Shown piece by piece: positions 55,531-64,000 of a stretch of DNA of 64,000 nucleotides (the first letter of the stretch is position 1; every line of letters starts with the position of its first letter). The DNA is from Megaustenia siamemsis (lineage: Eukaryota > Mollusca > Gastropoda > Stylommatophora > Ariophantidae). Both the position numbers and the translations under genes were made by a program. The notes below the pieces were generated by a model that was given only the letters and a program-made list of their open reading frames with translations, was not told the origin of the DNA and did not search any database. The stretch spans positions 24,791,602-24,855,601 of the forward strand of contig JAVIAB010000049.1 in assembly GCA_032433765.1 (NCBI GenBank), written 5' to 3'.

Positions 55531-57757
55531 ATAACTTAACATGTTCGGAGTGCAATGATGATGACCCGCTAATAACTTAACATGTTCGGAGTGCAATGAT
55601 GATGACCCGCTAATAACTTAACATGTTCGGAGTGCAATGATGATGACCCGCTAATAACTTAACATGTTCGGAGTGCAATGATGATGACCGCTAATAACTT
55701 AACATGTTCGGAGTGCAATGATGATGACCCGCTAATAACTTAACATGTTCGAGTGCAATGATGATGATCCGCTAATAACTCAACATGTTCGGAGTGCAAT
55801 GATGATGACCCGCTAATAACTCAACATGTTCAGAATGCAATGATGATGACCCGCTAATAACTCAACGACATGTTCAGAGTGCAATGATGATGACCCGCTA
55901 ATAACTCAACGACATGTTCAGAGTGCAATGATGATGACCCGCTAATAACTCAACGACATGTTCGGAGTGCAATGATGATGACTTCTAATAACTCAACGAC
56001 ATGTTCGGAGTGCAATGATGATGACACGCAAACAACTCAACGACGTGTTCGGAGTGAAATGATGATGACCCGCTAATAACTCAACGACATGTTCGGAGTG
56101 CAATGATGATGACACGCAAACAACTCAACGATATGTTCAGAGTGCAATGATGATGACCCGCTAATAACTCAACGACATGTTCAGAGTGCAATGATGATGA
56201 CCCACTAATAACTCAACGACATGTTCAGAGTGCAATGATGATGACCCGCTAATAACTCAACGACATGTTCGGAGTGCAATGATGATGACCCGCTAATAAC
56301 TCAACGACATGTTTGGAGTGAAATGATGATGACCCGCTAATAACTCAACGACATGTTCAGAGTGCAATGATGATGACCCGCTAATAACTCAACGACATGT
56401 TCAGAGTGCAATGATGATGACCCGCTAATAACTCAACGACATGTTCAGAGTGCAATGATGATGACCCGCTAATAACTCAACGACATGTTCAGAGTGCAAT
56501 GATGATGACCCGCTAATAACTCAACGACATGTTCAGAGTGCAATGATGATGACCCACTAATAACTCAACGACATGTTCAGAGTGCAATGATGATGACCCG
56601 CTAATAACTCAACGACATGTTCAGAGTGCAATGATGATGACCCGCTAATAACTCAACGACATGTTCAGAGTGCAATGATGATGACCCGCTAATAACTCAA
56701 CGACATGTTCAGAGTGCAATGATGATGACCCGCTAATAACTCAACGACATGTTCAGAGTGCAATGATGATGACCCGCTAATAACTCAACGACATGTTCAG
56801 AATGCAATGATGATGACCCGCTAATAACTCAACGACATGTTCAGAGTGCAATGATGATGACCCGCTAATAACTCAACGACATGTTCAGAGTGAAATGATG
56901 ATGACCCGCTAATAACTCAACGACATGTTCAGAGTGCAATTATGATGACCCGCTAATAACTCAACGACATGTTCAGAGTGCAATGATGATGACCCGCTAA
57001 TAACTCAACGACATGTTCAGAGTGAAATGATGATGACCCGCTAATAACTCAACGGCATGTTCAGAGTGCAATTATGATGACCCACTAATAACTCAACGAC
57101 ATGTTCAGAGTGCAATGATGATGACCCACTAATAACTCAACGACATGTTCAGAGTGAAATGATGATGACCCGCTAATAACTCAACGGCATGTTCAGAGTG
57201 CAATTATGATGACCCACTAATAACTCAACGACATGTTCAGAGTGCAATGATGATGACCCACTAATAACTCAACGACATGTTCAGAGTGCAATGATGATGA
57301 CCCACTAATAACTCAACGACATGTTCAGAGTGAAATGATGATGACCCACTAATAACTCAACGACATGTTCAGAATGCAATGATGATGACCCACTAATAAC
57401 TCAACGACATGTTCAGAGTGCAATGATGATGACCCGCTAATAACTCAACGACATGTTCAGAGTGAAATTATGATGACCCGCTAATAACTCAACGACATGT
57501 TCAGAGTGCAATGATGATGACCCACTAATAACTCAACGACATGTTCAGAGTGCAATGATGATGACCCACTAATAACTCAACGACATGTTCAGAGTGCAAT
57601 GATGATGACCCACTAATAACTCAACGACATGTTCAGAGTGCAATGATGATGACCCGCTAATAACTCAACGACATGTTCAGAGTGCAATGATGATGACCCG
57701 CTAATAACTCAACGACATGATCAGAGTGCAATGATGATGACCCACTAATAACTCAAC
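55498..57757 (+). repeat. 41/44-bp satellite derived from the LINE-H 3' end, about 52 copies
   Basis: Left units (41 bp) read catgttcggagtgcaatgat plus gatgacccgctaataactta and a. From about 55860 the unit becomes 44 bp through actcaacga. The unit equals the last bases of LINE-H (compare 53373-53409 and the complement of 57778-57823). It starts in register with the adjacent LINE-H copy. Variants: ttcgg/ttcag, cccgc/cccac, gcaat/gaaat. Confidence 0.96.
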
Positions 57758-57769
57758 GACGTGTTACGT

Positions 57770-59846
57770 TATTGAGTTATTGAGTTATTTGCGGGTCATC
57801 ATCATTGCACTCCGAACCTGTCCATAGGTGCTCAGATCCCCTCCTCAGCAATTCCCTCAGTGTCCAGCGACTGACGACTCCAGTTCTATGTTGGTTGATA
57901 AGTCTTCTTACACGGCCACCAAGTTTCTCATTTCTGGCTGTGCCCATCTTAACTCCCATTTCCATCATCCGAAGAAGCGACGTTGATCTGTGTTTTGTCG
58001 AAGTCCTGTGCTCTTCCACATCTCGGAGTGCATTGATGACGTCCACCGATCCATCGGTTGCCCGTCCTCAACGACAGCGCAGCTAGCCAACCTGTCCGCT
58101 CTCTCATTTCCCCGTACTCCCGCATGTCCAGGGACATAGACAAAGGTGACCTTACGTATTTTGGATTTCTGCAACGACTCTACCCATTGCATGCGTACAA
58201 AGCCCGCCTCCACTTTTTTATCATGCTCATCGAATCACTCAGTATACATGCGTGGATGTAGTCTTGTGACTCTAACCATTTGAATGCCTTGGTCACTGCC
58301 ATCACCTCCATTGTCATGCTACTCGTGGTCATGGCGTATGCACCACTGTCTTCCTTGGCTATTCTGCCTGCCGAACGTGCTGTAAATGCCCATGCACTTT
58401 TTTCGTGTCGTCTTACAGATCCGTCTGTATAGATGACTGCATCTTTCTCATCGGTGTTATCGCAGATGAGACCGTTGACCTCAGCATTAACCACGACTGG
58501 GTTTCTGTTCCCTACTCTTCCTGTCGAGTGTGACAATACATGAGAAAGTCCCCTTGAATGACGCAGGCACCGGTATCCACTCCTCACCAACGCTGAGATT
58601 GGTAAGCCCACATACCTGTTTGATGACATCTTCTGCTCGGCCCACCCATGATTTGCCTCTTTTTAGCCTGGTACCTTTCTCTGTGTTGAGCACGTGGTGC
58701 AATGGATGCTCTGTATCTGTACTAATCTTCAGGTATGCTCGTGCTCTCCAGATCTTGATTCTGTCATCCATGGTTGGAAAGTCAAGAAGATACCTCATTG
58801 CCACACAGGGAGTGTCCCTCGTACATCCCAGGATAATGCGCATGGCTTCATTTTGTATTTTCTCCAGCCTATCAATTTGAGTCATACTGACAGTAAGAAT
58901 GGCCAGGGCATACTCGATTGGTGCGAGGACTAATCCCTGGAACAGAAGAGTAAGTAGCCTCTGCTCGATGTTGGCAGCTGCCATGACCTTCAAGGCGGCT
59001 AATCCTTTGCGGGATTTTGTTATCACATGGTCAACGTGGTCCCGAAAACACAGGCTGCGATCAAACTTAACTCCGAGGTATGTCATCAACTTGTCCCTGG
59101 TCACCTCATCAGCTCCCATTCGTACTACCGGTGTGGTCGTATTAACGATATGATTGTTAAGGGAGAACCATGAAACTGATGCTTTATTAGGATTAACCAA
59201 GGCACCTGAAACCCCACACCAGGAAGAAATGCGATCGAGTTCGTCTTTCATTGTGGAGGCGATTCCCCGTCTGTCTCTTCCCTGTCGATATACCAGAATA
59301 TCATCAGCAAAAGTCATAGTTCTTCCCCTCCCATCCAGCTGTTGTTCCGTGATCGTTATTGTGTACACGTTAAATAGAACTGGTGACAATGGTGAGCCTT
59401 GTGGCAGCCCAGGACAAATGGATGTTGGCTCGGAAGACCAACTTCCACATCTGAGTATCACCTTCCTCTGAAACAGTGCCGCGGCGATCCATCTTATGAG
59501 GAAGGGTTCACCGCCAGTTTGAGAAGCATATGCATGAGATATTCAAATGGTACCCTGTTGTATGCATCCTCCAGATCTATAGCAGCAGCACAAGTCTCCT
59601 CTCGTCTGTGGAAGCCTTCGAAGACGTCATAGGCAAATACTGCCGCATTGAGCCATGTCTCTTTGTTATATCTATAACCTCCGAGTGTGGATGGGAATAC
59701 ACGTTTCTGTTCAAGGCGACACGTGAGGACACGGGCAACTATTTTCTCCAGCAGCTTGCCCGCAGTGTTCTGCATTGTGATGATTCTGTAGGCACTGATC
59801 TGAGAATGGTCCTTGTTTGGCTTCGGTAGCGGTAGTAAGTAGCTGT
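57770..59846 (-). mobile_element. LINE-H, 2.1-kb copy: RT plus RNase H, with TSD
   Basis: Perfect 12-bp duplication gacgtgttacgt (57758-57769 and 59847-59858). Read on the minus strand in order: RT start (AGKLLEKIVARVLTCRLE, AAIDLEDAYNRVPF at about 59560), then GLPQGSPLSPVLFN and FADD in an open frame of 324 codons (58487-59461). RNase H follows with AVIYTDGSVRRHEKSAW, the SMTMEVMAVTKAFKWLES motif and VPGHAGVRGNERADRLA. The C-terminus is RLINQHRTGVVSRWTLRELL. FADD with a C-terminal RNase H points to the I/Jockey-type superfamilies rather than RTE. At least four frameshifts: inactive. The 3' end has a short (AATAACTC)n tail. Confidence 0.93.
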
Positions 59847-59858
59847 GACGTGTTACGT

Positions 59859-60293
59859 GCGAATAGCCAAAACCAAGCTTACGTCACATCTGATGCTCGC
59901 CGATGGGAAACCCCTATTCTAACAATAGATCGTATTTTGAGCATGAACCATAGACCTTCTAAAGAAGAACATTATTTGAATATTTTAATTCAACTAAGAG
60001 ATCACGTTAATTTCTTACAATTTAATATAAAATTAGGTTTACAAAAATTACCAAACATTGTGCAGAAAATAAAATTGAAAAGAAGCATCCGTGGTTAAAA
60101 AACAGCAATTACTTATGCAAAATAGCTATTGTTCTGGTGATTAATAAAAATGTGTTATTCTCTGCGACTCTTAAAGACAGCAGCATCTAGATACAAGAAA
60201 AAAAGACAAAAATTAATTGTCTATTATAAAATTCAAAAGCAAACTTTTCAAATTTATTAAAATATAAATAGAAACACTTCACATTAACTTTAA
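59859..60293. other. AT-rich spacer before tRNA gene
   Basis: No coding similarity. AT-rich, with an AATATAAATA stretch about 20 bp upstream of the tRNA. Confidence 0.5.
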
Positions 60294-60377
60294 GTCAGGA
60301 TGGCCGAGCGGTCTAAGGCGCTGCGTTCAGGTCGCAGTCCACTTCTGTGGGCGTGGGTTCAAATCCCACTTCTGACA
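60294..60377 (+). tRNA. tRNA-Leu (anticodon CAG)
   Basis: An 84-nt cloverleaf. The acceptor arm GTCAGGA pairs with TTCTGAC (one G-T), followed by discriminator A. D-arm TGGCCGAGCGGTCTAAGGCG. Perfect 5-bp anticodon stem CTGCG/CGCAG around TTCAGGT, with CAG at 60328-60330. A long class II variable arm (TCCACTTCTGTGGGC), as expected for tRNA-Leu. T-arm GTGGG-TTCAAAT-CCCAC. A and B boxes are intact and there is no intron. It decodes CUG. Unlike the SINE heads, all stems pair, so this is judged a genuine gene. Confidence 0.95.
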
Positions 60378-60385
60378 AATTTTTT
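60378..60385 (+). terminator. RNA polymerase III T-run terminator
   Basis: Six consecutive T (60380-60385) two bases after the mature tRNA 3' end. Confidence 0.88.
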
Positions 60386-60450
60386 AAAAAAATGTTTGAA
60401 ATATAATTTCGTACTACTCTTTACAATCTAAGAATGTTGCCAAAAATATT

Positions 60451-60800
60451 TTATTCTTCTTTTTTTTCGCTTCCTCTTGTTCGGTTGTCGAGGGAGATAA
60501 CAGTTTTGGTTCTCGTCATTCAGGCAGCTTCAATGACTTTTATCAATTGTTGTGTGTCTGTCCATCTTACTTTGGGTATGTGTCTTCTCCTCTTTAATAT
60601 ACGCATTACATGGTATGGAATCACACAACATTCTTTCTAGATGGACAAACCAGTTTATTTGTTGTTTCTTTATGTAGCTTAGGATTGGCTCAATGTCTAC
60701 TCTTTTTCTATTGTCTTTTCTGATTCTGTCTTTTCTGATTACTTCAAGCGCTTTTCTCAGACATCTCATCTCTGTTGTGACAAACTTTCTTTCTTTATGT
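60451..60800 (-). mobile_element. LINE-F 3' fragment (uninterrupted)
   Basis: Homologous to 49921-50640 without the LINE-G insertion. Minus strand: MRCLRKALEVIRKDRIRK, VDIEPILSYIKKQQINWF. The tail complement has ccctcgacaaccgaacaag. Confidence 0.82.
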
Positions 60801-60802
60801 AT

Positions 60803-60884
60803 TCGATGGGATGTTCATTTGGATGATTCCACTGACACAGGCAGCTGAGTAATTATGGATTTCCATTTGTTTGCAGTGATACTG
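60803..60884 (+). repeat. dispersed repeat R1, copy 3
   Basis: Diverged R1 (ggatgattccactgacacag to tttgcagtgatac), directly followed by a LINE-D 3' UTR and tail. Confidence 0.68.
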
Positions 60885-60886
60885 AT

Positions 60887-60960
60887 CAGATAAGAGAAGG
60901 AGTATCTTGGTCTACGCCCTATGGGCCGGCTACGGTTCGAAAGGTCGATAGATAGATAGA
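60887..60960 (+). mobile_element. LINE-D 3' UTR and tail
   Basis: Matches the LINE-D 3' end at 25981-26055: cagataagagaaggagtatc, ttggtctacgccctatggg and aaaggtcgatagatagatag. No LINE-D coding part precedes it; R1 does. It passes into the (GGAT)n run. Confidence 0.85.
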
Positions 60961-61246
60961 TAGATGGATGGATGGATGGATGGATGGATGGATGGATGGA
61001 TGGATGGATGGATGGATGGATGGATGGATGGATGGATGGATGGATGGATGGATGGATGGATGGATGGATGGATGGATGGATGGATGGATGGATGGATGGA
61101 TGGATGGATGGATGGATGGATGGATGGATGGATGGATGGATGGATGGATGGATGGATGGATGGATGGATGGATGGATGGATGGATGGATGGATGGATGGA
61201 TGGATGGATGGATGGATGGATGGATGGATGGATGGATGGATGGATA
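60961..61246. repeat. (GGAT)n microsatellite, about 71 copies
   Basis: Nearly perfect tetranucleotide array of about 285 bp, contiguous with the GATA tail of the LINE-D end. The open frames it creates (MDGW or SIHP periods) are artefacts. Confidence 0.98.
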
Positions 61247-61520
61247 CTGGGGCCTTCGAATACCATACCACTATTTTAGTCTTCTGTATGTTCAGATAGA
61301 GGTTTTGATCTTGGCTGTGTTTGTTTAACACGCTCAATTGTCTCTTGTAATCGTTCTGCACTGTTTGATAGTAGGACTGTGCCATCAGCGTATCTGAATG
61401 AACACTATCTTGTAGAAACTCGTTAATGTAGTAACATGACACCCATGGCAGTGTCAACATTTGATATTTCTGCTGCGAAGTTGCGAAGAAAAAGTTTCCT
61501 AATACTTCTGTGTCTATTAC
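61247..61520 (-). mobile_element. LINE reverse-transcriptase fragment, unassigned
   Basis: Minus strand: [17 protein letters not shown], then in another frame [20 protein letters not shown] and, after a further shift, [10 protein letters not shown]. The catalytic box reads YADG, so the last Asp is lost. It may belong to LINE-B, but there is no overlapping copy to prove it. Confidence 0.72.
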
Positions 61521-61524
61521 ACTC

Positions 61525-62008
61525 ATTTTCTTCATATGAGGATGATATGATATACTTACTATCTTCATATGAGGATGATATGATATACTTACTATCTTCA
61601 TATGAGGATGATATGATATACTTACTAACCTCATAAGAGGATGATATTATACACTTACTAACTTCATAAGAGGATGATATGATATACTTACTATCTTCAT
61701 AAGATGATATGATATACTTACTATCTTCATAAGAGGATGATATGATATACTTACTATCTTCATAAGATGATATGATATACTTACTATCTTCATAAGATGA
61801 TATGATATACTTACTATCTTCATAAGATGATATGATATACTTACTATCTTCATAAGAAGATGATATGATATACTTACTATCTTCATAAGATGATATGATA
61901 CACTTACTATCCTCATAAGATGATATAATATACTTACTATCTTCATAGGATGATATGATACACTTACTATCTTCACAAGATGATATGATACACTTACTAT
62001 CTTCATAA
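61525..62008. repeat. 30-33-bp minisatellite
   Basis: Units cttactatcttcataagatg plus atatgatata, 30 bp, with 33-bp forms having an extra agg. About 15 copies, ending where LINE-B begins. Confidence 0.93.
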
Positions 62009-62348
62009 ATGAGAAGACAATTAGAGTTCACTGAGATGTCTTTAAGAGAATGTTGACATTTCCTTGGACAGCTAAAAAGACCAATGAGAACATTCTCAAA
62101 GAGGCCAACACAAAAAGGGAGCTCAAAAAAAACACCAGAAAGAAACAATCAACATTTTTTCTGGCACAACATGAGAAGAGGAAAGTTGGAATAGTTGGTT
62201 ATAACTGGCAAAATACAGGGAAATACAGAGATTGCGGATGACAAAGATAGAAGATACTGGATCGTTTGGTGTCATGACAAGGAAAACAGTTAAAATGATA
62301 CTTACTGATACAATGCACCGTGGATAGAAACAAATCATGGAAGGACAT

Positions 62349-62965
62349 TCTTAGCCCACAGCCTGTAGTGTTTTTGACAGATGCAAGATCAGTACTCCGG
62401 GCACTACAATCCATAAAATTATCACATCTGCAGACCTTATTGAATGAAGTCTGCAAGCACCACAGGGTTGCCCTGCAGTGGATCCCATCTCACTGTGGAA
62501 TACCAGGAAATGAGAAAGCAGATCAGTTGGCAAAGGAAGGTTCAACAGGCACACAACTAGATACACAGGTTACATACCATCATAAGAAACAGATAATCAA
62601 ATCAATCAGAGGACCACAAGCCCCAAATCAGGATGTCTTTCATAATATGAATAGAAATGAACAAGTTATCATTATACGCCTCAGAACAGGACACAATCGA
62701 CTCCATAGTCACATGTATACAAAATTCAAGATCGGCACATCAACTACTTGTACATGTGGACAGGCGCCCCAGACTGCTGAACACATACTTCAAGACTGCA
62801 CTGAATATAGTAGACTAAGGAAAATCCATTGGCCCATAGATACAACACTACAGACAAAACTATATGGGCCACGGCAAGAATTACAAAAGACAGTAACATT
62901 TATACAGGAAACGACATTGCAGATATAGACAATACTTCAGGTGAACGAAAGATAGATAGATAGAT

Positions 62966-63031
<66 letters not shown>

Positions 63032-63081
63032 ACAGACAGGCAGACAGACAGACAGGCAGACAGACAGACAGACAGACAGAC

Positions 63082-63111
<30 letters not shown>
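62349..63111 (+). mobile_element. LINE-I: RNase H and C-terminal domain, with TSD
   Basis: Perfect 12-bp duplication atggaaggacat (62337-62348 and 63112-63123). One open frame to 62928 holds the end of RNase H (VVFLTDARSVLRALQS, WIPSHCGIPGNEKADQLAKE) and a C-terminal cysteine-bearing domain (TTCTCGQAPQTAEHILQDC). A 3' UTR of about 20 bp and a (GATA)n tail follow. The open frame implies a fairly recent insertion of a severely 5'-truncated I/Jockey-like LINE. Confidence 0.92.
62951..63111. repeat. compound GATA/GGCA/GACA microsatellite
   Basis: (GATA)n, then (GGCA)n of about 17 copies, mixed (GACA)/(GGCA), then (GATA)n. It lies inside the tail of LINE-I, bounded by the LINE-I target duplication. 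Confidence 0.96.
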
Positions 63112-63113
<2 letters not shown>

Positions 63114-63172
63114 GGAAGGACATGATCGCCTATGGCAACCGATATCGCATATGATGATGATTATTTTCATAA

Positions 63173-64000
63173 TTGTTGTATAAAATAAAAATGTAGAAAA
63201 CAAATGAAACAAGAAACATATTCATTTCAAATTTGATACATACAATTTATTTGTTATCCAAATTTCAGTAATGGTTGATTACATATGGTTGTACATATGG
63301 TTGTACATATGGTTGTACATATGGCATAAGGCTAACAAGTTCACTACCATTTCACAATATAGATGTGCACACAAGTTCACGTAAAACACAGATCACACAA
63401 TTATAAATCACTCTAATGATTGAGTTTGATACTACAAGTACTCAACGTAAATGATACAATTATTCAACGTATATGATACAAGTACTCAACTTAAATGACA
63501 AATAAAAGACTGACCTAAAACTGATCGTTACCAAATGTTCTTGCTTGTATGTGAATCATCAGGTACAATCATTATCAGGGAATGATGACATACAATCATT
63601 GTTCATTAATCATCATTGTGCACATTTGAACGAATGATCACATACAATCACTGTGTATGAATGATCCCATATAATCACTGTGTGTGAATGAATGATCAAA
63701 TTCAATCATGTTTTAATGACTGCTTACAATCATTATGTGTGTATGATCAAATACAATCAGTCTGTATGAGTATTAATGATCACTTGCAATCATTGTTCAT
63801 GAATGACCATATACAATCATTGCATATAAATGCTCCCATACAATCATATTGTGTGATAATTGCATACAATCACTGAACATAAGTGATCCTAGACAATCAT
63901 TTTATGAACAATCACCTATAGTTATTATGTTAAATGATGGTCAAATACAATCAATATGCATAAATGACCACATACAATCATGATTAAATAATCAAATATG
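63173..64000. repeat. AT-rich end region with degenerate repeats
   Basis: A 12-bp repeat tacatatggttg occurs about four times at 63281-63324. From about 63540 to the window end there are degenerate units of about 28-33 bp with gaatgatcacatacaatcat. No gene seen. Confidence 0.7.

Larger units (their letters stand above)
62009..63165 (+). mobile_element. LINE-B 3' fragment, interrupted by LINE-I
   Basis: Left piece 62009-62348: MLTFPWTAKKTNENILKEAN, then KVGIVGYNWQNTGKYRD. Right piece 63112-63165: ggacatgatcgcctatggca to catatgatgatga. They join in LINE-B order once 62349-63111 is removed. A 7-bp ttcataa (62002-62008 and 63166-63172) is a candidate outer TSD. Confidence 0.83.

Noticed and set aside
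60919..61328. Open frames of MDGW and SIHP repeats
   Set aside because: Tetranucleotide (GGAT)n repeat.
62937..63212. Open frames rich in CLPA/CLSV repeats
   Set aside because: Translations of the GGCA/GACA/GATA microsatellite.

Overview
This is animal nuclear DNA: split coding exons with GT/AG borders, a cytosolic tRNA-Leu, many families of non-LTR retrotransposons (LINEs), tRNA-derived SINEs, MITEs and very long minisatellites. The LINE mix and a decayed fucolectin/EGF-like gene fragment suggest a lophotrochozoan invertebrate, probably a mollusc. That placement is inference and the species cannot be named.

The one clear host protein gene is a TSC22-family leucine-zipper gene on the + strand. 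A 46-nt exon (11946-11991) and the terminal coding exon (44853-45152) are separated by a 32.9-kb intron. The conserved TSC22 junction peptide reads across the two exons in phase 0. Upstream coding exons are not in view, or are not recognisable. A nuclear tRNA-Leu(CAG) lies at 60294-60377. A degraded antisense fucolectin-domain/EGF-like gene fragment lies at about 10575-11285.

Layout. 0-8 kb: LINE-A copies, including the most intact element of the window (4441-7147, 828-aa ORF), a LINE-B copy carrying a nested LINE-C, a 1.7-kb 34-bp minisatellite and a SINE. 8-12 kb: minisatellites, the pseudogene and the small TSC22 exon. 12-45 kb (the intron): SINEs, two MITEs, two inverted 31-bp minisatellite blocks (13.9-15.9 and 22.0-24.6 kb), a four-layer retroelement nest (25.4-29.8 kb), an 8.9-kb 34-bp satellite (32.1-41.0 kb) and smaller arrays. 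45-51 kb: 3' flank of TSC22 with minisatellites and LINE fragments. 51-60 kb: LINE-H copies with nested insertions, and a 2.3-kb satellite that grew out of a LINE-H 3' end. 60-64 kb: tRNA, LINE tails and microsatellites.

The host genes do not form an operon or pathway. What works together is the repeat ecology. Target-site duplications (TSDs) readable by eye give a relative order of insertions, LINE 3' tails seed microsatellites and satellites, and short elements share LINE tails. The LINE and SINE letter names are local labels for this window. Family assignments rest on reading motifs by eye; no database search was run.
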